Below, piece by piece: positions 45,721 through 56,654 of a DNA stretch of 64,000 bases. A program made the position numbers and the translations under genes. Location: NCBI GenBank assembly GCA_002256005.1, contig NKIQ01000011.1, positions 37,426-101,425 of the forward strand, read 5' to 3'. Numbering within the stretch: the stretch's first letter is position 1; each line of letters begins with the position of its first letter. The DNA comes from Alphaproteobacteria bacterium PA4. GTDB lineage: Bacteria > Pseudomonadota > Alphaproteobacteria > Sphingomonadales > Sphingomonadaceae. The notes beneath the pieces are model-generated. The model was not told the origin of the DNA and did no database searches. It saw only the letters and a program-made list of their open reading frames with translations.

Positions 45721-46676
45721 TTGCTCTCCGGCTTGGGCGGCACATAATCGGGCAGGGTGCGGCCGCCGATCAGCGCGCCGGCCGGGTCCTCGTCCAGCTT
45801 GGCGGCGATGGCGCCCAGGCTGGTCGTCACCTCGCGCAGGTCACGAACCAGCTGGTTGGTCTGCGGCAGCGTCTGGGTGGCCAGCGTGTCGAGGCCGGGC
45901 TTGGCCGCGGCGGTCAGTTCGTCGATGCGCGCCAGGCTGTTTTCGGCGGATTTGATGGCGTGGCGCAGGTCGGCGATCAGCGGCTTGCCATCGCTGGTGA
46001 CCAGCGCATCGACATTGCCGGCCAGCGTTTCGACGCGCTTCAGTGTCGCGGTGGCCGCCTGCAGCGTGTTGCGGGCCTCGATGATGGTCTGGGCGATTTC
46101 CGGCGCGCGGTCGGCGAGCGCGCCGGTCGCCTTGTCGGTGTTCTTCAATATGCCGGCGATGCTTTCGCGGTTGGCGGGGTTCAGCACATCGGCCAGCCGC
46201 TCGGTCAGCTTCGAGACATTGTTGAGCAGTTCCGGCGCATTGGCGAGCAGCGCGCCAAAGCCGCCGACCCGCGGCGGGATCACCGGCACACCATAGGGGC
46301 CGATTTCGGTGATATGGTCGGCGCCCTGCATGGCGCCGGTCAGCTGGATCTGGCTGACGCCGGTGAAGCCGACGCCCTCCACCTGCGCGGTGGTGCCCTT
46401 CAGCACCGGCACATCCTCACCGATGGTGATGCGCACGCGCACGAACTGCGGGGTTTCCGGCAACAGGCGGATCTGTTCGATCTTGCCGACCGGCACGCCG
46501 TTGAAGGCGACCGGCGAGCCGACAGCAAGGCCGGTGATCGATTGCTTGAAGAAGATATCGAAATGCTGGTCGCGCGCGCCGGTCAGTTGCGCCAGCCAGA
46601 TCACGGCGACGAACATGGCGATGGTCAGCGCCACCACCACGGCGCCGACAATGGCATAGTTGCTGCGCGTTTCCAT
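45717..46676 (-). CDS. MlaD/MCE-family protein (long form)
   Basis: 319 aa. N-terminal membrane helix (residues 8-30), one MCE domain (FDIFFKQSITGLAVGSPVAFNGVPVGKIEQIRL ... GVGFTGVSQIQLTGA), then about 180 residues of helical, coiled-coil-like sequence (LTERLADVLNPANRESIAGIL ... TLPQTNQLVRDLREVT). Substrate-binding part of the MlaEF lipid transporter, spanning toward the outer membrane. Confidence 0.92.
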   Translation of the reverse strand: METRSNYAIVGAVVVALTIAMFVAVIWLAQLTGARDQHFDIFFKQSITGLAVGSPVAFNGVPVGKIEQIRLLPETPQFVRVRITIGEDVPVLKGTTAQVEGVGFTGVSQIQLTGAMQGADHITEIGPYGVPVIPPRVGGFGALLANAPELLNNVSKLTERLADVLNPANRESIAGILKNTDKATGALADRAPEIAQTIIEARNTLQAATATLKRVETLAGNVDALVTSDGKPLIADLRHAIKSAENSLARIDELTAAAKPGLDTLATQTLPQTNQLVRDLREVTTSLGAIAAKLDEDPAGALIGGRTLPDYVPPKPESK

Positions 46677-47488
46677 CAGGCCGCCCTTCCGACAGGATCG
46701 CTGGCTGCTGCCGCCCGGCCGCGCGGCCCGGCGAAATATTCGCGCACCCAGGGGTGATCAAAGGCCAGCAGTTCCGGAATGGTTCCCACGGCAATCACCT
46801 TCCTGTCGGCCAGCACCGCCACGCGGTCGCAGATGGCGTTCAGCGTATCAAGATCATGGGTGATGAGAAATACCGTCAGGCCCAATGTCTGCTTCAGCAC
46901 CTTGATGAGTTCATCAAAGGCGGCGGCCGAGATGGGATCGAGGCCGGCGGTCGGTTCGTCGAGGAACAGCAGCAGCGGATCAAGGGCGAGGGCGCGGGCG
47001 AGGCCGGCGCGCTTCTTCATGCCGCCCGACAGTTCTGACGGGAATTTCGAACCCGCGATGGCGGGCAGGCCGACCATGCTGACCTTGTAGCCGGCCAGCT
47101 CGTCCATCAGCGGTTGCGGCAGGTCGAGAAACTCGCGCATCGGCACCTCGATATTCTCGGCAACGGTGAGCGAGGAAAACAGCGCGCCTTCCTGGAACAG
47201 CACGCCCCAGCGCCGGCGCAGCGCCTTGGCGGTGGCGGCATCGTCGTGCAGCGTGTCCTGGCCGAAAATCGCGATGCTGCCGGCGCGCGGGGTCTGCAGC
47301 CCGATGATGGCACGCATCAGCACCGATTTGCCGGTGCCGGAGCCGCCGACGACGCCAAGGATCTCGCCGGCCTTAACATCGAGATCAAGGCCATCATGGA
47401 CGATCTGCTCGCCAAAGCCGTTGGTGAGGCCGCGCACCCGGATCACCACATCGGCATCGTCGGGCAGGATGGGGGACAGATCGGCCAT
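46676..47488 (-). CDS. mlaF: Mla-type ABC transporter ATP-binding protein
   Basis: 270 aa from the ATG at 47488. Walker A GGSGTGKSV, signature LSGGMKKRAGLARAL, Walker B LLFLDEPTAGLDP, switch His in LITHDLDTL. GGMKKR and SVLMRAIIGLQ are typical of MlaF. Energises lipid movement with MlaE. Its start overlaps the mlaE stop (TGATG). Confidence 0.95.
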   Translation of the reverse strand: MADLSPILPDDADVVIRVRGLTNGFGEQIVHDGLDLDVKAGEILGVVGGSGTGKSVLMRAIIGLQTPRAGSIAIFGQDTLHDDAATAKALRRRWGVLFQEGALFSSLTVAENIEVPMREFLDLPQPLMDELAGYKVSMVGLPAIAGSKFPSELSGGMKKRAGLARALALDPLLLFLDEPTAGLDPISAAAFDELIKVLKQTLGLTVFLITHDLDTLNAICDRVAVLADRKVIAVGTIPELLAFDHPWVREYFAGPRGRAAAASDPVGRAA

Positions 47489-48618
47489 CAATTATAGCCC
47501 AGCGCCGAAAAGAACACGGCGAAGAACGCGTCGAGCACGATGACGACGAAGATCGATTCGACCACCGCCTGGGTGGTGCGACTGCCCACCGACTCCGCAT
47601 TGCCGGTCACCTGCATGCCCTGATAGCAGCCCATCATGGCGATGATGATGCCGAACACCGGCGCCTTGATCATGCCGATGACGAGATCGCTGACCGGTGT
47701 CACCTCCTGCAGCCGCTGCACGAACGACACCGGCGGAATGTCCAGCGCCGCCCAGCAGAACAGCCCGCCGCCCAGAATCGCCATCACCGTGCCGAAAAAG
47801 CCCAGCATCAGCAGCATGATTGCCATGGCGATGACACGCGGCACCACCAGGATCTCGATCGGCGACATGCCGATGGTGGCCAGCGCATCGACCTCCTGGT
47901 TGAGCTTCATCGAGCCGATCTGCGCGGCAAAGGCGGAGGAGGAACGCCCGGCGACCATGATGGCGGTGAGCAGGATGCCGAGCTCGCGCGCCGTCGAGCG
48001 GCCGATCAGATTGACGACGAACACCTCGGCACCAAAGGCGCGCAGCTGCACGGCGCCCTGCTGCGCGACGACCAGCCCGACGAGGAACAGCAGCAACCCG
48101 ACGATGCCGAGCGCGTTGACGCCAATGGCCTCGCATTGGTGGATGACGGCGTTCCAGCGCAGGGTGCGCCGGCCGACCAGCGTCTGCGCCAGCACCACCA
48201 GCGTCTGCCCCAGAAAGGCGAGGAAATTGCCGATATTGTCCGCCGCCAGATATATCGCCCGGCCGATGCGCTCCAGCCGTTCCAGCGCGACATTGCCGCG
48301 CGCCGGGCGGCACGGCACCGGCACGTCATTGGCGGCCATTTCGGCGATCAGCCGCTCGGCATCGGGGCCGGCATGTTCGACATGGGCGGGCACGCCGGCG
48401 GCGGTCCAGTCCTGCACCAGCCGGTGCACCAGCCAGGCGCCGGCGGTGTCCATGCGCTCCACACCGGCCAGATCGACGGCGAGGCTGGTGCCGCCGGGCA
48501 ATATGGCGCGCAGCGGCGCCGCCACGGTGCCGACATGCGCCATGGTCAGCTCACCCGACAGCGCCAGACGCCGGCTGCCGGCAGTGTCGCTGCGATCCTC
48601 GATACGGGGTTCGGCCAT
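47488..48618 (-). CDS. mlaE: Mla-type permease with N-terminal STAS domain
   Basis: 376 aa from the ATG at 48618. Residues 10-100 form a STAS-like domain (RLALSGELTMAHVGTVAAPLRAIL, DLAGVERMDTAGAWLV), and 120-376 the MlaE permease (VVNLIGRSTARELGILLTAIMVAGRSSSAFAAQIGSMKLNQEVDALATIGM). In E. coli the STAS part is the separate MlaB; here it is fused, as often in alphaproteobacteria. Inner membrane. Confidence 0.95.
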   Translation of the reverse strand: MAEPRIEDRSDTAGSRRLALSGELTMAHVGTVAAPLRAILPGGTSLAVDLAGVERMDTAGAWLVHRLVQDWTAAGVPAHVEHAGPDAERLIAEMAANDVPVPCRPARGNVALERLERIGRAIYLAADNIGNFLAFLGQTLVVLAQTLVGRRTLRWNAVIHQCEAIGVNALGIVGLLLFLVGLVVAQQGAVQLRAFGAEVFVVNLIGRSTARELGILLTAIMVAGRSSSAFAAQIGSMKLNQEVDALATIGMSPIEILVVPRVIAMAIMLLMLGFFGTVMAILGGGLFCWAALDIPPVSFVQRLQEVTPVSDLVIGMIKAPVFGIIIAMMGCYQGMQVTGNAESVGSRTTQAVVESIFVVIVLDAFFAVFFSALGYN

Positions 48619-48690
48619 GCGCCATGGTTGCGGGATTGCTCGGCGCAGGGCAAGGGGCAAAGGGGGTGGGCAAGGTCAGAATATGCCGAC

Positions 48691-49392
48691 ATGACGATCA
48701 GCATCTATGACATGGACCGCACCATCACGCGGCGCGGCACCTGGACGCCCTGGCTGTTGTTCTGGGCGCGGCGCGAGGCGCCGTGGCGGCTGGCGCTGGC
48801 GCCGCTGCTCGGCCTTGCGCTCATCGCCTATGCGCTGAAGTGGATCGACCGTGCCCGGCTGAAGGAATGGGGCCATCGCCTGCTGATGGGCCGCCACATC
48901 GCCCGGGCCCGCCTGGTGGCGGCGGCCGGCGCCTATGCCGAACAGATGGTGGCGAAGGACGTGTTCCCGGCGGCGCTCGCCCAGATCGCCGCCGACCGGG
49001 CCGAGGGGCGGCGGCTGGTGATGGCCACCGCCTCCAACGAATATTATGTCCGCGCCATCGCCGACCGGCTGGGCTTTGACGATGTCATCGCCACGCCATC
49101 ACGCTGGGAGGATGACCGGCTGCACCACCGGCTGGGCGGCGACAATTGCTATGGCGATGCCAAGCTGCGGCTGGTGACGGCGTGGATGGACCGTGAAGGG
49201 CTGCACGGCCAGCATCTGCGCTTCTATTCCGACCATCAGTCGGATGTGCCGCTGTTCGATTTCGCCGCCGCCGGCGGTGGCGAAGCCGTGGCGACCAATC
49301 CGTCGCCGGCGCTGCGCCGCCACGCGGCGGCCGCGGGCTGGCAGATCGTCGACTGGGGGACGCCGGCGTCCTCGATTTTCGAGCGGGCGTGA
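48691..49392 (+). CDS. HAD-IB family phosphatase
   Basis: 233 aa. Motif I is YDMDRTITR, motif II MATASNEYYV, motif III around GDAKL and motif IV FYSDHQSDVPLF; these are SerB-like class IB motifs. A hydrophobic cap segment (LALAPLLGLALIAYALKW) suggests membrane association. Substrate unknown. Divergent from mlaE (72-bp gap). Confidence 0.88.
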   Translation: MTISIYDMDRTITRRGTWTPWLLFWARREAPWRLALAPLLGLALIAYALKWIDRARLKEWGHRLLMGRHIARARLVAAAGAYAEQMVAKDVFPAALAQIAADRAEGRRLVMATASNEYYVRAIADRLGFDDVIATPSRWEDDRLHHRLGGDNCYGDAKLRLVTAWMDREGLHGQHLRFYSDHQSDVPLFDFAAAGGGEAVATNPSPALRRHAAAAGWQIVDWGTPASSIFERA

Positions 49393-49407
49393 GGGGAACG
49401 GGCGATT

Positions 49408-49463
49408 GACTCCCTCCCCGTTGACGCTTCGCGTCGCCTAACGGCTGCGGGGAGGGAGGGAGG
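49408..49463. repeat. CCCTCCCC palindromic repeat, inverted copy
   Basis: 49408-49456 equals the reverse complement of 43392-43440 base for base. Sits between the convergent HAD and metalloprotease genes and may end both transcripts. Confidence 0.85.
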
Positions 49464-49466
49464 CGC

Positions 49467-50708
49467 TCAGCCCGCCACGGCACGCCGCCGCCGCTGCGCC
49501 GCGCCGATCAGGCCGAAGCCGGCGATCAGCATCGCCCAGCTGGCCGGTTCCGGTACGGCGGCGGCATTGAACACCGCGCCGGTGTAGGTGGCGATCTGGG
49601 TGCTGGTGAACTGCACGGTGCCGCTGTCGCGGGCGCCGGTGGCGATGTTCCAGCCGATGACATCGAAGGCGGCGAGGTCGAGCGCCGTCACCGCCATCAG
49701 TTCGCACTTGCCGGCGGTGGGGTCCATGATGCCGCGCGCCACGCTGGGGGTCTGGCAGCTGCCGACGGTGGTGTATTTGTTGTCGACCCAGTGCGAGGCC
49801 TGGCGGGAATTGCCGTTATAGGCACCGGTCGAGAACATGCCGGTGCCGGTGCCGAGCGCCAGCTGGGTGACGCCCTTGTTGACGGAGAAATAGGGCGTGC
49901 CGGCCACCGACCAGTCGAGCACCGGCGTGGTGCCGGGCACGAGATTGGTCGGATCCTTGGAAAAGCGGAACAGGTCGAGCGTCGAGCCGATGCTGTAGTT
50001 GTTGAGGTTGACCGCCGTGCTGGCGCCCGGCCCCTTGCCGCCGTAATAATCATAGGTGTCGACGCCGCTGATGAAGCCGAGGGCATGGCCGATTTCATGG
50101 GTGGCGATGCCGACGAAATCATATTTGCCGCTGGCGATGCCGTCCGCCGGTGCGAAGTCGAACGCGAAATTGCTGGAGAAGGTGATGCTGGCATCGGCGC
50201 CGGTGAAGCCGGTGAAGCCCAGCGCCTTGGCATTGGCGGTGGTCAGCGCCAGCGAGGTGTTGTTGGCGCTGTTGTCGGTGTCATAGACCTTGGTCGCGAC
50301 ATTGACGCCGGTTTTCGTGGTGGTGTTGGCATAGCCGTTGGTGATGACCGACAGGCCGCCGGCGCTGGTCAGCGTCGGCAGATTGGCGATGGCCGTGGCA
50401 TCGAGCGTGGAGGTGCCATCGGCGCGCAGCTTGGCCAGCACGGCGGCGGTCGACTGGCTGGTCAGGCTGCTGCTGGTGGAGCCGAGGATGCCGGTGCCGA
50501 GCGCCGAATAGCCGACATTGAGATTGATGGTGACATTGTCGGTGAGCACCGAAGCCCAGAAGGACGCCGCCGCCTGAAAGCCCTTGTAGACATCCGTGCC
50601 GGCAGTGACGCCGCCGATGTTGCTCAGCTGGATGGTGGCGGCACCGGCCGGCATGGCCAGCAGCGCCGTCGCCAGAATCAGATATCGACCCGTGTTCGTT
50701 GCCCGCAT
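49467..50708 (-). CDS. PEPxxWA-CTERM zinc metalloprotease
   Basis: 413 aa from the ATG at 50708, with GGGAG upstream. Signal peptide 1-24. Zinc motif THEIGHALGFISGVD (HExxHxxGxxxxxD) at about residue 210, as in metzincin-like secreted proteases; downstream GIMDPT resembles the Met-turn. C-terminus PEPASWA, helix, and RRRR tail for exosortase-type processing. Secreted and probably surface-retained. Neighbour of a second PEP-CTERM protease. Confidence 0.9.
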   Translation of the reverse strand: MRATNTGRYLILATALLAMPAGAATIQLSNIGGVTAGTDVYKGFQAAASFWASVLTDNVTINLNVGYSALGTGILGSTSSSLTSQSTAAVLAKLRADGTSTLDATAIANLPTLTSAGGLSVITNGYANTTTKTGVNVATKVYDTDNSANNTSLALTTANAKALGFTGFTGADASITFSSNFAFDFAPADGIASGKYDFVGIATHEIGHALGFISGVDTYDYYGGKGPGASTAVNLNNYSIGSTLDLFRFSKDPTNLVPGTTPVLDWSVAGTPYFSVNKGVTQLALGTGTGMFSTGAYNGNSRQASHWVDNKYTTVGSCQTPSVARGIMDPTAGKCELMAVTALDLAAFDVIGWNIATGARDSGTVQFTSTQIATYTGAVFNAAAVPEPASWAMLIAGFGLIGAAQRRRRAVAG

Positions 50709-50907
50709 CGCCCGACTCCCCTGCCTGCTCTGCGCGGAACGGTGTCGAGTTCCGCCATCGCCTGTCAAACATTAAAGGTGCGATCCTGCGACGGCCGGGC
50801 ATTCTTGACCGAATTTTAATGTCGCGACCAACCGATTGATCACAAACACGCGCGGATCCTCACCGATCCCGTCGGACCGGCCGTGCTGCCCAACGCCCCG
50901 AAGGACG

Positions 50908-50935
50908 ATGGGCGGGGCCTTGCGACCCCGCCCAT
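50908..50935 (-). terminator. Hairpin after the serine protease gene
   Basis: ATGGGCGGGG (50908-50917) pairs with its complement at 50926-50935, 20 bp past the protease stop. No T-run. The rest of the 247-bp gap up to 50955 shows no gene. Confidence 0.45.
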
Positions 50936-50955
50936 GTACTGGTTCCCGGTTGTTG

Positions 50956-52155
50956 TCAGGCGGAGACGGCAGCCTTGCGCTGGCGGCGCATGGCGGTGCC
51001 GGCAAGGCCGAAACCGACGATCATCATCGCCCAAGTGCCGGGTTCTGGCACCATGGCCCCGGTGATGAAACCGACGTGGATGGCGGTCGGCACAAAGCCG
51101 TTATACTCGCCGAAGCTGCTGTTGAGTGCAGTGTCGACATCGCCGAAGCCGGTGCCGAAGGTCAGGCCATAGGAGGTCACCGAGGCCACCTTGCCCTTGT
51201 AGAATTGCGGGCCACCCGAATCGCCGCCGGCCGAGCCGGCTTCGCGCAGGCCGCGACCCAGGTCGCAGAATTGGCCCGCGCTGCCGCCAAAGTAACCCGC
51301 ACCCAGGTTGCACGAAGCATCATTAGCGGCCAAACCGCTGTCGAAATCCGAAACGATCGAATTGGCATATTCGGCGGTGCCGAAGAAGTTTTCGCCATTG
51401 CCGTCGCGATTGGTGAAAAAGCCGCCAAAGGCCGCATCGCCTAACGTGAAATCATAGCGATTGTCGCCTTCGCGCATGCGCCCGGTACCGGCATTGACGC
51501 CGACGCTGCCACCGATCGAACTGCGGCCACCGACACCGGCAATGGTGTAGTTCTGGCCGGCGAGATTGCCCGACTGGTTGATGTTGTAACCGAGTGCAAA
51601 GGCCGGCGCTTCGACCGACAGGCGCAGCACCGCGATGTCGTTCTGGTCGATGACTTCGCCGGTGTAGTCCGGGTGGACGAAAATCTGACTGATCGGAATT
51701 GCCGTGCTGGCGTTTGAGGTGTGCAGGACCGTGTCGGCGTTCGAACCATTGTAGAAATAGGCCGTCGTGGACAGTGGCCCGGCGGTGCCGGCGCCATCGC
51801 TGACGCAATGGCCGGCGGTCAGGATCGACTTGCGATCGGCCAGCAGGCTGCCCGTGCAGATAAAGGTGCCGCCGGCGCCGTAATTCATGATCAGCGAGAC
51901 CACGCTGTCGCGGTCAGGCCGGGTCGGCCAGTAGATCGGATTGCCATTGCCGGCCGGAATCGTGCCGGTGGAGCCGGTCGCGACGATCTTGCTCTCGGCG
52001 GTCCAGTTGACGCCGTTCGACGTGCCGGAAGCCGTCCTGGTCGCGGTCCGGCCCGGCAGGCTCGACACGGTGGCTTGCAAGCCGGTGGGTGCCGCAACGG
52101 CCATGGCCGGCGAGAGCAGTGCCGCTGACGCCACAAACGCATACAGTTTATTCAT
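50956..52155 (-). CDS. PEPxxWA-CTERM trypsin-like serine protease
   Basis: 399 aa. Signal peptide 1-22. Chymotrypsin-fold triad: His in LTAGHCVSD, Asp in NDIAVLRL, Ser in GGDSGGPQF. C-terminus PEPGTWA, hydrophobic helix, then RRQRK. Start ATG 52155 with AAGGGG further upstream, inside the AT-rich stretch 52140-52260 that likely holds the promoter. Secreted, surface-attached or released by exosortase processing. Confidence 0.93.
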   Translation of the reverse strand: MNKLYAFVASAALLSPAMAVAAPTGLQATVSSLPGRTATRTASGTSNGVNWTAESKIVATGSTGTIPAGNGNPIYWPTRPDRDSVVSLIMNYGAGGTFICTGSLLADRKSILTAGHCVSDGAGTAGPLSTTAYFYNGSNADTVLHTSNASTAIPISQIFVHPDYTGEVIDQNDIAVLRLSVEAPAFALGYNINQSGNLAGQNYTIAGVGGRSSIGGSVGVNAGTGRMREGDNRYDFTLGDAAFGGFFTNRDGNGENFFGTAEYANSIVSDFDSGLAANDASCNLGAGYFGGSAGQFCDLGRGLREAGSAGGDSGGPQFYKGKVASVTSYGLTFGTGFGDVDTALNSSFGEYNGFVPTAIHVGFITGAMVPEPGTWAMMIVGFGLAGTAMRRQRKAAVSA

Positions 52156-52280
52156 ATATTATTAACCCCTTAATAATAATGGCCCCCTTAGCCATGCAGG
52201 CATAGTTGCCGAGGCCAATTTGGCGGGCAAGCGCTATTTTTAATCGAAGTGCAACAAACGCGCGGTGCGGCGCTTCGCGC

Positions 52281-52318
52281 AAAAAAAAAGCCCCGTGTCG
52301 CGCCGGGCGACACGGGGC
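52281..52318 (-). terminator. Rho-independent terminator of acnA
   Basis: On the minus strand: an 11-bp stem (52308-52318 with 52290-52300) and a run of nine T (A-run 52281-52289), 20 bp after the acnA stop. Textbook form. Confidence 0.93.
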
Positions 52319-52338
52319 CTTTCGCTCAGCACTGTCGA

Positions 52339-55020
<2,682 letters not shown>

Positions 55021-55185
55021 ATGCGGTTCCTGTGCTGTCGTGTGAGTCTGGCTGGCTCTAGCGCAAGGGGGGGCGCGAAGGAACAGCGAAGGTACGGATT
55101 GTCGCAACCTGGCGTACGATGGCGACCGGGCTTTCCCGGTTGCACCAAAGCCTGCCCCCCGCTATACGCCCGCTTCCCACGGAGT

Positions 55186-55262
55186 CGGGGCGTAGCTCAG
55201 CCTGGTAGAGCGCTGTCTTCGGGAGGCAGAGGCCGGAGGTTCGAATCCTCTCGCCCCGACCA
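55186..55262 (+). tRNA. tRNA-Pro (CGG)
   Basis: 77 nt with encoded CCA. Acceptor CGGGGCG (55186-55192) pairs with CGCCCCG (55252-55258). D-loop with GTAGCTCAGCCTGGTAGAGC, anticodon loop TTCGGGA giving CGG, T-arm GGTTCGAATCC. All arms form by eye. Divergent from acnA. Confidence 0.97.
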
Positions 55263-55299
55263 GTGGATGAAGGGGGCAGGTTCCCGGCCCGCCCCGCAC

Positions 55300-55338
55300 A
55301 AAAAGGCCCGGCGTTCTGCGGAACGCCGGGCCTTTTTT
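55300..55338. terminator. Bidirectional terminator
   Basis: Perfect 12-bp stem (55305-55316 with 55321-55332), TGCG loop, T6 on the right and A5 on the left. Ends the tRNA-Pro transcript; may also serve trmL coming from the right. Confidence 0.92.
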
Positions 55339-55387
55339 GCATTTCGGGGAGCGGGCCGGCGCCGGCTTCGCCTTAACGCAATCGACT

Positions 55388-55840
55388 CTATGCCGGCAGC
55401 TGCGCCGTCTGGCGCAGTGCCTCGCCCGTCGCCAGCGCCACCGTCATGGCAAGATTGAGCGAGCGCACCTGCGGCCGCATCGGCAGGCGCAGCCGGGCAT
55501 GGGCGGTGATGGCGACCGCGTCGGGCACGCCGGCGCTTTCCTTGCCGAACAGCAGCACATCATCGGGGCGGAAGGCGAAATCATAGGGCGAGGCTTCGGC
55601 CTTGGTGGTGAACAGCAGCAGCCGCGCGGCGCCGATGGTCGCCCGGAAGGCGGCGAAGCCGGCATGCCGGGTGATGGCGACATGGTCGATATAGTCCATG
55701 GCGGTGCGCCGCACCCGGCGATCGTCCCAGGTGAACCCCATCGGCTCGATCAGATCGACGGCGACGCCCAGACAGGCACCCAGCCGCAGCACGGCCCCGA
55801 CATTGCCGGCGATTTCGGGTTCGAACAGGGCGATGCGCAT
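55388..55840 (-). CDS. trmL: tRNA (cytidine(34)-2'-O)-methyltransferase
   Basis: 150 aa. SPOUT methyltransferase pattern: IALFEPEIAGNVGAVLRLGACLGVAVDLIEPMGF, LLLFTTKAEASPY, LLFGKESAGVPDAV, LNLAMTVALATGEALRQ, as in TrmL. Methylates the ribose of the wobble base of tRNA-Leu. Length and C-terminal knot fit. It is convergent with tRNA-Pro. Confidence 0.95.
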   Translation of the reverse strand: MRIALFEPEIAGNVGAVLRLGACLGVAVDLIEPMGFTWDDRRVRRTAMDYIDHVAITRHAGFAAFRATIGAARLLLFTTKAEASPYDFAFRPDDVLLFGKESAGVPDAVAITAHARLRLPMRPQVRSLNLAMTVALATGEALRQTAQLPA

Positions 55841-55886
55841 GGGGGTTCAGTGCCGCTGCCGGCGCGGCGTGGCAAGATGGGGCAGT

Positions 55887-56019
55887 GACTCCCTCCCCCT
55901 TGCGGGGAGGGCGACTCGGCGCCAGCCGAGCGGGGTGGGGGAACCCGCCTTATGCCAGATGTGAACCCCCACCCCGCTCGCTTCGCGAGTCGCCCTCCCC
56001 GCAAGGGGGAGGGAGGGGG
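55887..56019. repeat. CCCTCCCC palindromic repeats, pair
   Basis: Two units in opposite orientation, each with CCCTCCCC...GGGGAGGG and an internal CTCG-type hairpin ending in GCGGGGTGGGGG, around a 30-bp spacer. Fills the gap between trmL and the ferritin-like gene. Confidence 0.85.
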
Positions 56020-56025
56020 TTCTGC

Positions 56026-56523
56026 CTATCCCGCCCGCATCAGTTCCGCGGCCTGTTGCAGCCGCTGGCCATGTTCGGTTTCTTCCCGGCCGTTCTGCCG
56101 CAGCAGCGCTGCCACATCGGGATTCGGGCAATTGCGCGCCCAGTTTTCGTACAGCGCGTCGCCGTTGAACTCCGTCTGCGCCAGCGCCGCCAGCATGTCG
56201 GCGGTGACCGGCCGCGACGACGCCGGTGCCGCCAGATAGGGATTGTCCTCCGGCGCCGGCACCGGATAGTCGCTGCCGGTCAGCTTGCCGATGGCGCGGC
56301 TGACGCGATGGGCATGGGCCAGCTCCTCGCGGCCATTGTGGCGCAGCAGCGCCTGCACCGCCGGCAGGGCCACCTGGTCGGCCATGCCTTCATACAATGT
56401 CTTGCCGGCGGCTTCGGCCAGCACCATCAGCTGCAGCACGTCGAGCGTCGGGTGGGTGGCGGCATTGATGATGGCAAAGGCTTCGCCGAGCGTGGCCGGG
56501 GCGCCGTCGGGCAGGGTCTGCAT
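56026..56523 (-). CDS. Ferritin/rubrerythrin-like protein with internal duplication
   Basis: 165 aa from the ATG at 56523. Two similar halves: ALLRHNGREELAHAHR (Glu67, His70) and ALLRQNGREETEHGQR (Glu148, His151), 81 residues apart, each preceded by a helix with Glu. This ExxH-twice arrangement is that of a four-helix ferritin-like di-iron protein. No rubredoxin domain. May handle peroxide or iron. Next to a YegD-like Hsp70. Confidence 0.78.
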   Translation of the reverse strand: MQTLPDGAPATLGEAFAIINAATHPTLDVLQLMVLAEAAGKTLYEGMADQVALPAVQALLRHNGREELAHAHRVSRAIGKLTGSDYPVPAPEDNPYLAAPASSRPVTADMLAALAQTEFNGDALYENWARNCPNPDVAALLRQNGREETEHGQRLQQAAELMRAG

Positions 56524-56654
56524 GGGTCCGGGTCCTTGATCGGTGATGACGCCCGACTTGTGCGGCAGGCGCGCCGCTGGCGGAACCATCGACTTGGACA
56601 GGGTGCGCTGCCGCTGCGGCGGCGCGGCGCGCCGGGCCGGAAAACGGGGCGCGA

